A stretch of 64,000 nucleotides of DNA from DASQFQ01 sp963730115 (GTDB lineage: Bacteria > Actinomycetota > Thermoleophilia > Solirubrobacterales > Solirubrobacteraceae). The notes under the pieces are model-generated. The model searched no databases and was not told the origin of the DNA. It saw only the letters and a list, made by a program, of their open reading frames with translations. A program made the position numbers and the translations under genes. Positions 55,113 through 62,981 of the stretch are shown here, in pieces. The stretch covers positions 310,001 to 374,000 of the forward strand of contig CAVSQM010000001.1 in the NCBI GenBank assembly GCA_963730115.1, read 5' to 3'. The first letter of the stretch is position 1. Each line of letters opens with the position of its first letter.

Positions 55113-56087
55113 ATGCTGCGCCGCGCCGCCGCATACCTGGTCCTGTGCCTGTTGCTGCTCGCCGGTTGTGGCGGGAGCGGTGACGACGAGCCCGCGTCCG
55201 CGGACAAGACCGCGTCGCCCGATCCGGCGACCGCGAAGCTGATCCAGCGCAACGAGGCGAACGCCTCGAAGACGCTGACGATCGGCTCCAAGAACTTCAC
55301 CGAGGAGTTCATCCTCGGCGAGATCTACGCGCAGGCGTTCAAGGCAGGCGGCTACAAGGTCCGCAAGCGACTCGACTACGGGTCCGAGCTGATCGCCTTC
55401 AAGGGCGTCAAGGAGGGCAAGATCGACGCCTACCCCGAGTACACGGGCACGGCGCTGACCACGTTCTTCGACGTGCCGCCGGACAAGATCCCCCGCGACG
55501 AGCAGGCGGCGTGGGAGGCAGCCAAGGCGGGCTTCGCCAAGAACGGGCTGACGGCGCTCCCGCCGACGCCGTTCACGAACTCCAACGCGGTCGGGATGAC
55601 GCAGGCGCGGGCCGCCGAGCTCGGCGTGCAGACGATCTCGGATCTCAAGCGCCACGCCGACTCGCTGACGCTCTCAGGGTCGCCGGAGTGCCGGCGGCGA
55701 CTCGACTGCAAGCTCGGGCTGGAGCAGACCTACGGGCTGGACTTCGGCCGGTACCTGCCGACCGACCTCCCCGACCGCCATTCGGTGCTGACCGGCGGCA
55801 AGGCCGACGTCTCGATCGTGTTCTCCACCGACGGCCAGATCGCCGCCGACGACCTGCTCGTGCTCGAGGACGACAAGCACCTCTTCCCGCCCTACAACGT
55901 CACGCTGGTGGTCAACGACAAGGCGGCCGCCGAGGCGGGCCCGGACCTGCCGAAGATCGTCGCCCAGGTGCAGCAGGACCTCTCGACGAAGGTCATGCAG
56001 GAGCTCAACTCGCGGGTCGACCTCGACAAGGAGAAGCCCGCCGAGGTCGCCCGCGCCTACCTGCAGCAGTTCGGCTACACCGAGTAG
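55113..56087 (+). CDS. Osmoprotectant-binding lipoprotein 2
   Basis: A 324-residue paralogue of the preceding gene. Lipobox: RAAAYLVLCLLLLAGCGG. The OpuAC domain has TLTIGSKNFTEEFILGEIYA, YGSELIAFKGVKEGKIDAYP, EYTGTALTTFFDVPPDK and SGSPECRRRLDCKLGLEQTY, and it ends YLQQFGYTE, where the first copy ends YLQQAGFVK. Intact frame. A second binding protein with its own promoter may widen the substrate range of the single permease. Confidence 0.92.
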   Translation: MLRRAAAYLVLCLLLLAGCGGSGDDEPASADKTASPDPATAKLIQRNEANASKTLTIGSKNFTEEFILGEIYAQAFKAGGYKVRKRLDYGSELIAFKGVKEGKIDAYPEYTGTALTTFFDVPPDKIPRDEQAAWEAAKAGFAKNGLTALPPTPFTNSNAVGMTQARAAELGVQTISDLKRHADSLTLSGSPECRRRLDCKLGLEQTYGLDFGRYLPTDLPDRHSVLTGGKADVSIVFSTDGQIAADDLLVLEDDKHLFPPYNVTLVVNDKAAAEAGPDLPKIVAQVQQDLSTKVMQELNSRVDLDKEKPAEVARAYLQQFGYTE

Positions 56088-56902
56088 TGCGCGTCCACTC
56101 GGTCCTGCCGGAAGCGCTGACGGCGGCGGTCGACGCCGCGCTCGTCGGCGTCGAGCATGTCTCGCACGTCGGCGCCGGCGACCTGCGCGCGGCCGAGCTG
56201 GCGGCGAGCGACCCCGAGGCGCTGGCGCTGATCGGGCCGTTCCGCTCGCGGGCGGTGGCCGAAGCGGTCGAGGCGACCGCGCCGGTCGGGCTCCCGCTGC
56301 TCGCGCCGGTGGCGACGGCGGCCGCGGTCACACGCTCCGACGAGCCCGGCTGCGAGGACCCGGCTCGCCACCGCGGCACGCTGCTGCGGATGGTCGCGCG
56401 CGACACCGAGGTCGCGGCGCGGCTGGCCGAAGACGTGCGCGCGGCCGAGCAGCAGGCGTTCGTGGTCGCGGGCGACCACGAGTACGGCATCCAGCTCGAC
56501 GGCCAGCTCGACCACGTGGGGCTGCCGCGGGTGACCGACCCGGCCACCGCCGACCTCGTTGTGCTCTGCGGGCTGGCGGGCTCGCCCGAGGTGGCGCGCG
56601 CCGCGGGGCTCGGGCTGCCGGTGATCGCCTTCGACGGCGTCCAGGGCGGCGCCCCGGCGATCCCGGACCTGTCGCTGCTGCTGCCGTTCACGCCCGAGGA
56701 GGACACGACCGGGGTGAGCGCGGCAACCCGCGCAGCGGCGCTCATCTCCGACGCCGTGGCCGCCGGCGCCCGCGACCGCACGACGCTGCTGACGGCGATC
56801 CGGATCGCCGGGCCGTTCGACGAGCACGGCGACCCCGTGGACCCGCCGGTGTGGCTCTACCGTGTGGCGGGGACTGGACCTCCAGCCGGACAGCCGCGCT
56901 GA
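56087..56902 (+). CDS. Type I periplasmic-binding-fold protein without signal peptide
   Basis: About 271 residues resembling one lobe set of branched-chain amino acid-binding proteins: ASDPEALALIGPFRSRAVAE, APVGLPLLAPVATAAAVTR, DPARHRGTLLRMVARDTEVA and FVVAGDHEYGIQLDGQLDHV, ending LLTAIRIAGPFDEHGDP. There is no signal peptide or lipobox, so it should stay in the cytoplasm and may bind a ligand for regulation. The GTG at 56087 shares a base with the stop of the second lipoprotein. Confidence 0.65.
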   Translation: MRVHSVLPEALTAAVDAALVGVEHVSHVGAGDLRAAELAASDPEALALIGPFRSRAVAEAVEATAPVGLPLLAPVATAAAVTRSDEPGCEDPARHRGTLLRMVARDTEVAARLAEDVRAAEQQAFVVAGDHEYGIQLDGQLDHVGLPRVTDPATADLVVLCGLAGSPEVARAAGLGLPVIAFDGVQGGAPAIPDLSLLLPFTPEEDTTGVSAATRAAALISDAVAAGARDRTTLLTAIRIAGPFDEHGDPVDPPVWLYRVAGTGPPAGQPR

Positions 56903-56929
56903 GCGCGCCGGTAGGCGCGCCATGTCCTC

Positions 56930-57371
56930 GTGAGCCGACGAGCTCCAAGTCCAGCTGCTGCACCCCGCCGCCGTGCCGCCTGCGCGCACCCGCGCGGGTG
57001 ACGCGGGCTTCGACCTGCGTTGCGTCGAGAGCTTCGCGCTCGCGCCCGGCCGGCGGGCCGTGGTGCCGACCGGCGTCGCCGTCGCACTGCCCGACGGGCA
57101 CGCCGGCCTCGTGGTCCCCCGCTCCGGCCTCGCCGCCCGCTACGGGATCAGCGTGGTCAACGGCCCCGGCCTCATCGACCCGAGCTACCGCGGCGAGATC
57201 CGCGTCGTGCTCGTCAACCTCGGCGACGAGCCCTACCAGGGCGAGCCGGGCGACCGGATCGCGCAGCTCCTGCTGGTGCCGTTCTCGGCCCCGGCCGCGC
57301 GCGTCGTCGAGGCGCTGCCGGAGTCCGCCGACGGGCGCGGGACGGGCGGCTTCGGCTCCTCGGGCCGCTGA
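56930..57371 (+). CDS. dut: dUTP diphosphatase, frame interrupted at start
   Basis: About 146 residues with all five dUTPase motifs: AGDAGFDLRCVE, PRSGLAARYG, NGPGLIDPSYRGEIRVVLVN, GDRIAQLLLVPF and GRGTGGFGSSG at the end. It hydrolyses dUTP to dUMP and keeps uracil out of DNA. The natural N-terminus (SDELQVQLLHPAAVPPARTR) reads back to a stop, but a GTG at 56930 fits if one extra base near 56935 is removed; otherwise GTG at 56973 is the first usable start. Confidence 0.9.
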
Positions 57372-57381
57372 GCGCGGGCCC

Positions 57382-57568
57382 GGCGTTCGCGGCAGCGCCG
57401 CCGAACGTCAACGGCTGGCTGGGTGGGGGTGGGTTTCGGCCGGAAGCGGCACGAATGTCACCTCAACCACCTGATGGGTGGTCGAGACGACACTCGTGGG
57501 CGCCGCGGGCGTTTGACCCGTCCCCTCGATGCCCGCCGTTGACGTTCGGCGGCGCTGCCGCGAACGCC
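57382..57568. repeat. 187-bp quasi-palindrome between dut and hflX
   Basis: Outer arms 57382-57415 and 57535-57568 are a perfect 34-bp inverted repeat (checked base by base). A second imperfect pair, 57450-57471 and 57477-57498 (18 of 22 pairs), is centred on the five bases at 57472-57476. The stretches between are GC-rich and partly complementary. The right half is the 3' coding tail of hflX; the left half is noncoding after dut. It could fold into a long hairpin or cruciform, act as a two-way terminator, or mark an inverted duplication. Confidence 0.85.
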
Positions 57569-58867
57569 TGGCCTACGCCTCGCCGCGTCGCCGTCGCCGT
57601 TCGCGTAGCGGTCGAAGCGCTCGGCCACCACGGCGGGCAGGCGTACGCTGACGCGGACGCCCTCGGCGGTGTCCTCGCGCTCGAGGTCTCCGGCCATGTC
57701 GTGGAGCTCGGACAGCGTCTGGCCCTCCGAGAACGGGACGAGCAGCTCGACGTCGCGCAGCTGGCGCTCGAACGACTCGGCGATCGCGGCGCCGAGCTCG
57801 TCCATCCCCTCGCCGGTGACGGCCGACACGAGGAAGCCCTCGGGGTGGCGGAAGGCCAGCTCGTGTCGGCGCTCCTCGGTCAGCAGGTCGGCCTTGTTGA
57901 GCACCAGCAGCCGCGGCGAGTCGCCCGCGCCGATCTCCTCGAGCACGTCCTCGACCGCGCGCGCCATCTCCACGAGCTCCTCCTCGGGCGCGTGGGCGTC
58001 GACCACGTGGAGGATCAGGTCGGCGAGCTTCGTCTCCTCGAGGGTCGCCGCGAACGCGTTGACGAGCTGGTGGGGCAGCTTGCGGATGAAGCCGACGGTG
58101 TCGGTGACCAGGTAGGTCCGGCCCTCGAGCCGCAGCGTGCGCGTCGTCGGGTCGAGCGTGTGGAACAGGCGGTCGCGGACTCCGACCTCGGCGCCGGTGA
58201 GCTTGTTGAGCAGCGTCGACTTGCCGGCGTTCGTGTAGCCGGCGAGCGCGACGTTGGGCAGGTGCGCGCGCTCGCGCTCGGCGCGCATTACCGCTCGCGT
58301 CGACTTCACGTGCTCGAGCCGCCGCCGCAGGGCCGAGATGCGGTCGCGCGCGAGCCGGCGGTCGGTCTCGATCTGCGACTCGCCCGGGCCCCGGGTGCCG
58401 ATGCCGCCCACGCCGCGGCCGGCGCCGAGACGCTCGAGGTGCGTCCACAGGCCGCGCATGCGGGCCATGTTGTATTCGAGCTGCGCGAGCTCGACCTGGA
58501 GCTTGCCGTCGGCCGTGTGGGCGTGCCCGGCGAAGATGTCGAGGATCACCGCGGTGCGGTCGATGACCGGCATCCCGAGCGCCTCCTCGAGGTTGCGCTC
58601 CTGCCGCGGGGTCAGCTCGTCGTCGACCGCGACGAGGTTCGCGTCCGCCGCCTTGAGCAGGGGCTTGAGCTCGTCGACCTTGCCCGAGCCGAGGTAGAGG
58701 TTCGGGTGCGGCTTCTCGCGATGCTGGACGACCTCCCCCACCACGGCCACGCCGGCCGTGCGCAGAAGCTCCTTCAGCTCCGAGAGATCGTCGCCCGTGG
58801 GCGAGGCGCCGATGCAGTACGCGCGCTGTCGCGCGCGGCCCTGGACGCCGTTGTCGCTACTTGCCAT
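57458..58867 (-). CDS. hflX: GTPase HflX
   Basis: A 469-residue ribosome-associated GTPase. The N-terminal domain has GEVVQHREKPHPNLYLGSGK and DRTAVILDIFAGHAHTADGK; the linker is GGIGTRGPGESQIETDRRLA. G-motifs: VALAGYTNAGKSTLLNKLTG (G1), TDTVGFIRKLPHQLVNAF (G3), LLVLNKADLL (G4). Starts at ATG 58867, eight bases after TACAAT. The C-terminal 36 or so residues (RRPGVRGSAAERQRRASRG onward) are encoded in the quasi-palindrome and are probably not family sequence; the natural end may be near DAARR. Confidence 0.93.
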   Translation of the reverse strand: MASSDNGVQGRARQRAYCIGASPTGDDLSELKELLRTAGVAVVGEVVQHREKPHPNLYLGSGKVDELKPLLKAADANLVAVDDELTPRQERNLEEALGMPVIDRTAVILDIFAGHAHTADGKLQVELAQLEYNMARMRGLWTHLERLGAGRGVGGIGTRGPGESQIETDRRLARDRISALRRRLEHVKSTRAVMRAERERAHLPNVALAGYTNAGKSTLLNKLTGAEVGVRDRLFHTLDPTTRTLRLEGRTYLVTDTVGFIRKLPHQLVNAFAATLEETKLADLILHVVDAHAPEEELVEMARAVEDVLEEIGAGDSPRLLVLNKADLLTEERRHELAFRHPEGFLVSAVTGEGMDELGAAIAESFERQLRDVELLVPFSEGQTLSELHDMAGDLEREDTAEGVRVSVRLPAVVAERFDRYANGDGDAARRRPGVRGSAAERQRRASRGRVKRPRRPRVSSRPPIRWLR

Positions 58868-58881
58868 CCACACCCATTGTA
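58868..58881 (-). promoter_or_regulatory. Promoter (-10) of hflX, near-leaderless
   Basis: On the minus strand TACAAT (58876-58881) stands eight bases before the ATG. It lies in the 22-base gap after the DUF429 stop. No Shine-Dalgarno sequence. Inferred. Confidence 0.5.
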
Positions 58882-58889
58882 GGCCGCCA

Positions 58890-59678
58890 TCAGGCCAGCT
58901 CGGACCGGGCGGGCGCGGGCAGCTTCGAGTAGCGCGGCAACAGGTGGGCGGTCGGGATGACCATCACGCCCTCCGCGGGATCGCCGACCCACGTGCCGAG
59001 CCCGACGCTCAGCGCGTACGCCGCATAGGCCGCGGCGCAGGCGTCGATCTCGTCGAGCGTGCGGTGCCACAGGCCGCCGTCGTCGTCGGCGACGCCCTTG
59101 AGCTTGAGCGCCGCGATCCGCTGCTGGCCGCCCCCTGGGGTGCGCTTGGGCGGCGGGCGGTGGCCGAGCAGCGCGCAGAAGATCGCGTCCGGGTAGGTCT
59201 CGAACACGCGCCCGGCGCGCATCGGTGACGACCCGACGGTGCCTTCGAAGGCGCCGTTGGCGCTCTCCGGCGCGTAGCGGCCGAGCGGCTCGAGCGCCTC
59301 GAACAGGCCGAACCCGACCGTCATCCACTCCGGCGCCGGCTCGTCGGCGGCCGGCACCGGGTAGAGCGGCAGGCCGCGGCGGAACAGGACGGCGTCGCAC
59401 ACCCGCATGCGCTCGTAGCGGCCGTCCGGCAGGCCGAGCGTGGCGCGCGCGGGCGCCTCCGGGCCGAGCAGGCCGAGCCGCCGCCCCGACGGCGCGTCGA
59501 TCCCCACCACGGCCTCGCCGCGCCCGAAGCCCTGGATCGTGCGCGCGACGTCCTCGACCGTGCCGGGCGCGTAGAACGTCGCCACGAGCTCGACGCCCTC
59601 CGCGCCCCGGCGCTCGTGCAGGGTGCAGAGCTGCTGGTTGTCCGGGCGCGCAGACACGTCGATGCCGCAGAACCTCAT
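58890..59678 (-). CDS. DUF429 protein (RNase H-like fold)
   Basis: A 262-residue DUF429 protein. The N-terminal MRFCGIDVSARPDNQQLC provides the first acidic residue of the RNase-H-like fold, then AVVGIDAPSGRRLGLLG, RYERMRVCDAVLFRRGLP and YPVPAADEPAPEWMTVGF, VFETYPDAIFCALLGHRPP and LDEIDACAAAYAAYALSVG. Members are predicted nucleases; biochemical function unknown. The start codon lies in the first unit of a 50-bp tandem repeat array that fills its upstream region. A weak CACCAT hexamer stands six bases before the ATG. Confidence 0.8.
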   Translation of the reverse strand: MRFCGIDVSARPDNQQLCTLHERRGAEGVELVATFYAPGTVEDVARTIQGFGRGEAVVGIDAPSGRRLGLLGPEAPARATLGLPDGRYERMRVCDAVLFRRGLPLYPVPAADEPAPEWMTVGFGLFEALEPLGRYAPESANGAFEGTVGSSPMRAGRVFETYPDAIFCALLGHRPPPKRTPGGGQQRIAALKLKGVADDDGGLWHRTLDEIDACAAAYAAYALSVGLGTWVGDPAEGVMVIPTAHLLPRYSKLPAPARSELA

Positions 59679-59890
59679 CAGCTGATGGTGACTCGGTCGC
59701 GAGGAGTCTGCGGGCCGCAGAACCTCATCAGCTGATGGTGACTCGGTCGCGAGGAGTCTGCGGGCCGCAGAACCTCATCAGCTGATGGTGACTCGGTCGC
59801 GAGGAGTCTGCGGGCCGCAGAACCTCATCAGCTGATGGTGACTCGGTCGCGAGTAGCCTGCGGGCCGCAGAAGCGCATGCGCGTATGGTG
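59664..59890. repeat. Four 50-bp tandem repeats plus a degenerate fifth, between DUF429 and dapE
   Basis: The 20-mer AACCTCATCAGCTGATGGTG starts at 59671, 59721, 59771 and 59821, exactly 50 bases apart, joined by a 30-base segment. Three units are identical; the fourth has two changes (GAGTAGCC for GAGGAGTC at 59851-59858), and a fifth partial unit at 59871-59890 keeps the ends but replaces the palindrome CATCAGCTGATG by GCGCATGCGC. Each unit holds CATCAGCTGATG and CTGCGG-G-CCGCAG, so it is largely self-complementary. The array fills the whole divergent intergenic space and includes the DUF429 start codon. Confidence 0.95.
59678..59878 (-). CDS. Chain of four 16-codon peptide ORFs inside the repeat array
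   Basis: Reading toward DUF429 there are four ORFs: 59828-59878 (MRFCGPQATRDRVTIS), then 59778-59828, 59728-59778 and 59678-59728 (each MRFCGPQTPRDRVTIS). Every stop overlaps the next start as TGATG, and the last stop overlaps the DUF429 ATG in the same way. All begin with MRFCG, as does DUF429 itself, so the unit looks like a duplicated gene start. Each ATG has CACCAT six bases upstream. Whether they are translated is unknown. Confidence 0.45.
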
Positions 59891-59897
59891 CCCGCTC
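59879..59897. promoter_or_regulatory. Divergent promoter region of dapE and the peptide-ORF chain
   Basis: On the plus strand TATGGT (59884-59889) is eight bases before the dapE ATG. On the minus strand CACCAT (59885-59890) is six bases before the outermost ATGCGCTTC peptide start. The hexamers overlap almost fully. No ribosome site on either side. Inferred. Confidence 0.45.
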
Positions 59898-60935
59898 ATG
59901 CCACTCAGCGACAGTGACCTCGGCGAGCGCCTCGCGGCCCGCACGCTGGAGCTGATCGACCTTCCCTCGGAGTCTCGCGACGAGGCGCGGCTCGCGGCCC
60001 ATGTGCTCGAGCTGCTCCCGGGCGCGCGCGACCTCGGGGACACCGGCGTGCTGGCCGGGCCCGAAGGTGCGCGGGTGCTGCTCGGCGGGCATCTCGACAC
60101 CGTTCCCGCCCAGGGCAACCGGCCGGGCCGGCGGGAGGGCGGGCGCGTGATCGGGCTGGGCGCGAGCGACATGAAGGGCGCGCTGGCGGTGATGATCGAG
60201 CTGGTCCGCGACGGGGCGCCGTTCGGGGCGCTGCTCTTCGGCCGCGAGGAGCTCCCGTTCGACGAGAGCGCGCTGACGCCGCTGCTCGCGCGCCACCCGC
60301 TGGCGCCCGAGCTGGTGGTGATGATGGAGCCGACCGACAACGCCATCCACGCCGGCTGCCTCGGCAACATCAACGCGACGTGGACGTTCCACGGCGTCTC
60401 CGGCCACTCGGCGCGGCCCTGGTTCGCCGACAACGCGATCACGCGCGCGGCGGCGGGCGTGACCGCGCTGGCCGCGCACGATCCGGAGCCGCACGCGTTC
60501 GACGGGCTCGAGTTCGTCGAGGTGGCGTCCGTCACCAAGATCGCGGGCGGGATCGCCATGAACGTGATCCCCGGCGAGGCGACCGCGCACGTGAACTACC
60601 GCTACGCGCCCGGCCGCACGCCGGAGGCGGCCGAGGCACGGCTGGCGGAGCTGTGCGACGGCCACGGCGAGCTGCGGATCGACGCCAACGCGCCGTCGGG
60701 GCCCGTGGCGCGCGGGCCGCTGGTGGACGCGCTGATCGCCGCGGGCGGACTGGAGGTGGCGCCGAAGCAGGCGTGGACGCCGGTGGCGGAGTTCGGCCAG
60801 TCGGGGCTGGCCGCGGTCAACTTCGGGCCCGGCGACCCGCCGCAGGCGCACACGCGCGATGAGTCGATCTCCGTCGCGGCGCTCGTGCGCAGCTACCGCG
60901 TGCTTGAGCGGTTCGCCGCCGAGGTGCTCGCATGA
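59898..60935 (+). CDS. dapE: Succinyl-diaminopimelate desuccinylase
   Basis: A 345-residue M20 metallopeptidase-fold enzyme. Metal ligands and motifs: LLGGHLDTVPAQGN (His, Asp), GLGASDMKGALAVMIEL (Asp), LFGREELPFDES (Glu pair), VMMEPTDNAIHAGCLGNI and PPQAHTRDESI (His). The dimerisation domain has TFHGVSGHSARPWFADNAI. It releases LL-diaminopimelate from its N-succinyl form. ATG at 59898; an in-frame ATG at 59835 inside the last repeat unit would add 21 residues. Overlaps dapC (ATGA). Confidence 0.92.
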   Translation: MPLSDSDLGERLAARTLELIDLPSESRDEARLAAHVLELLPGARDLGDTGVLAGPEGARVLLGGHLDTVPAQGNRPGRREGGRVIGLGASDMKGALAVMIELVRDGAPFGALLFGREELPFDESALTPLLARHPLAPELVVMMEPTDNAIHAGCLGNINATWTFHGVSGHSARPWFADNAITRAAAGVTALAAHDPEPHAFDGLEFVEVASVTKIAGGIAMNVIPGEATAHVNYRYAPGRTPEAAEARLAELCDGHGELRIDANAPSGPVARGPLVDALIAAGGLEVAPKQAWTPVAEFGQSGLAAVNFGPGDPPQAHTRDESISVAALVRSYRVLERFAAEVLA

Positions 60936-62098
60936 AGCCGTCGCCCATCCTCAGCGGCCTCAAGACGTATCCCTTCGTGCGCCTCACCGAGGCGAAGCGC
61001 GAGCTCGCTGCCCGCGGCATCCCGATCGTCGACTTCGGCATCGGCGAGCCGCGTGAGGACACGCCGCCCTTCATCCGCGAGCGCCTGGCCGCGTCGCTGA
61101 CGCCGAAGTCGACCTACCCGCTCGCCGAGGGCCTGCCGGAGCTGCGCGAGGCGGTGGCGGGCTGGGTCGCGCGGCGCTTCGGCCCGCAGCTCGACCCGGC
61201 CACCGAGGTCCTCCCGACGCTCGGCTCCAAGGAGGCGATCTTCCACCTCGCCCAGGTCGTCGGCGGCGACTTCGTAGCCGTGACCACGCCCGGCTACCCC
61301 GTGGCCGAGCGCGGCGCGGCGTTCGCGGGCAAGCAGGTGCTCGAGCTCGAGCTGGCGCCGGAGCGCGGCTTCCTCCCCGACCTCGGCGCCGTCGACGCCG
61401 CCACCTGGGAGCGCACGGCGATCCTCTGGCTCAACTACCCGAACAACCCGACGGCGGCCTCCGCCCCGCTCGAGCTCTACGAGCAGGCGGCCGCGATCGC
61501 GCGCGAGCACGACGTCGTGGTCGCCTCCGACGAGGCCTACTCGGAGATCTACTTCGGCGCGGTGCCGCCCGTCTCGGCGCTGCAGGTCGCCGACCGCACC
61601 AACGTGATCGCGTTCAACACGCTGTCGAAGCGCTCGTCGATGCCCGGCTACCGCAGCGGCTTCGTGGCCGGCGACCCCGAGGTGATCGCCGCCCTCAAGC
61701 GCTACCGGCCCAACGTCGGCGTCGCCCCGCCGGAGTTCATCCAGCACGCGGCGGCCGCGGCCTGGGACGACGACGCGCACGTGGAGGACGTGCGAGCGCT
61801 CTACCGCGCCAAGCGCGACGTGCTGCTGCCGGTGTTCGAGGCGGCGGGCATCTACCACGCGGGCGGCGACGCGACGTTCTTCCTCTGGCTCGGCGCCGGC
61901 GAGCGCGCCGACGCGCTGGCCGCCGAGCTGCTCGAGCGCGGTGTCGTGGTCGCCCCCGGCTCGTTCTTCGGGCCCGCCGGCGAGGGCTTCCTGCGGCTCG
62001 CGCTGGTGCCGACGCTCGCCGAGTGCGAGCGCGCCGCCGACCTACTGAGATCAGTCGTTGGCGTGCAGGGCGGCGTTGAGCCCGGCCCAGGCGCCTGA
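60932..62098 (+). CDS. dapC: Succinyldiaminopimelate aminotransferase (DapC-like)
   Basis: A 388-residue class I/II aminotransferase. IVDFGIGEPREDTPPFIRER opens the fold, STYPLAEGLPELREAVAGW follows, NYPNNPTAASAPLELYEQAA carries the Asn, VVASDEAYSEIYFGAVPP the Asp/Tyr, and FNTLSKRSSMPGYRSGFVAG the PLP lysine. FLRLALVPTLAECERAADLL marks the C-terminal Arg. Placement after dapE and opposite dapD supports the DAP pathway. The 3' end overlaps dapD by 48 bases. Confidence 0.9.
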   Translation: MKPSPILSGLKTYPFVRLTEAKRELAARGIPIVDFGIGEPREDTPPFIRERLAASLTPKSTYPLAEGLPELREAVAGWVARRFGPQLDPATEVLPTLGSKEAIFHLAQVVGGDFVAVTTPGYPVAERGAAFAGKQVLELELAPERGFLPDLGAVDAATWERTAILWLNYPNNPTAASAPLELYEQAAAIAREHDVVVASDEAYSEIYFGAVPPVSALQVADRTNVIAFNTLSKRSSMPGYRSGFVAGDPEVIAALKRYRPNVGVAPPEFIQHAAAAAWDDDAHVEDVRALYRAKRDVLLPVFEAAGIYHAGGDATFFLWLGAGERADALAAELLERGVVVAPGSFFGPAGEGFLRLALVPTLAECERAADLLRSVVGVQGGVEPGPGA

Positions 62099-62974
62099 GC
62101 GCGGCATCGCCTCGACCGCGCCACTCTGCGAGTTGCGGCGGAACAGCAGGCCGTCGGCGCCGGACAGGTCGAGCGCCTTGACGACCTCGCCGTCGGGCAG
62201 CGTCACGCGCGTGCCGGCGGTGACGTAGAGGCCGGCCTCGACGATGCAGTCGTCGCCGAGCGAGATGCCCAGCCCGGCGTTCGCGCCCAGCAGGCAGCGC
62301 TCGCCGATCGAGATCACCGCCGTGCCGCCGCCGGACAGCGTGCCCATGATCGAGCTGCCGCCGCCGATGTCGGAGCCGTCGCCGACCACCACGCCCGCGC
62401 TGATCCGGCCCTCGACCATCGAGGCGCCGAGCGTGCCGGCGTTGAAGTTCACGAACCCCTCGTGCATGACCGTCGTGCCCTCCGCGAGGTGGGCGCCGAG
62501 CCGCACGCGCGAGGCGTCGGCGATCCGCACGCCGGACGGCGCGACGTAGTCGGTCATGCGCGGGAACTTGTCGACGCCGTGGACCACGAGCGGCTCGCCG
62601 GCGCCGCGGAAGCGCATCCGCACCTCGGACAGCGCGGCGGGGTCGACCGGCCCGTGGCTCGTCCACGCGACGTTGGGCAGCACGCCGAAGATCCCCTCGA
62701 GCGAGAGGCCGTGCGGCTTGACGAGGCGGTGCGAGAGCAGGTGGAGGCGCAGATAGGCGTCGTAGGCGTCGGTCGGCGCCGACTCGAGGTCGTCGAGCAC
62801 GGTGACGACCTCGACCTCCTGCACGCCGCGCAGCGCGTCCTCGTGCTTGACCTCGCCGGTCGTCGTCCCCGGGGATCCGTCGGCCGGTCCCAGCTGCGGG
62901 TCGGGGAAGAGCACGTCGAGGACGCGCCCGTCGGCGGTCAGCGTCGCCAGTCCTCTGCCCCAGGCCTCGGTCAT
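62051..62974 (-). CDS. dapD: Tetrahydrodipicolinate N-succinyltransferase (DapD, actinobacterial type)
   Basis: A 307-residue left-handed beta-helix acyltransferase. N-terminal domain: GRGLATLTADGRVLDVLFPD and AYDAYLRLHLLSHRLVKPHG. The hexapeptide region includes RVRLGAHLAEGTTVMHEGFV, NFNAGTLGASMVEGRISAGV, VVGDGSDIGGGSSIMGTLSG and ERCLLGANAGLGISLGDDC. It succinylates tetrahydrodipicolinate for DapC/DapE. Seven bases separate its ATG from the dapF stop on the same strand. Confidence 0.93.
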   Translation of the reverse strand: MTEAWGRGLATLTADGRVLDVLFPDPQLGPADGSPGTTTGEVKHEDALRGVQEVEVVTVLDDLESAPTDAYDAYLRLHLLSHRLVKPHGLSLEGIFGVLPNVAWTSHGPVDPAALSEVRMRFRGAGEPLVVHGVDKFPRMTDYVAPSGVRIADASRVRLGAHLAEGTTVMHEGFVNFNAGTLGASMVEGRISAGVVVGDGSDIGGGSSIMGTLSGGGTAVISIGERCLLGANAGLGISLGDDCIVEAGLYVTAGTRVTLPDGEVVKALDLSGADGLLFRRNSQSGAVEAMPRSGAWAGLNAALHAND

Positions 62975-62981
62975 CGGCGGG

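Noticed and set aside
56087..56902. Third OpuC binding lipoprotein
   Set aside because: No signal peptide or lipobox, and the sequence resembles type I (branched-chain amino acid) binding folds, not OpuAC.
57458..57570. The C-terminal tail of HflX as a functional extra domain
   Set aside because: It is encoded by the quasi-palindrome, is rich in Arg/Pro, and the same PGVRGSAAERQR string is also encoded by the opposite arm, so it reflects the DNA element.
59664..59890. CRISPR array
   Set aside because: The 50-bp units are contiguous and nearly identical throughout, with no unique spacers and no cas genes nearby.
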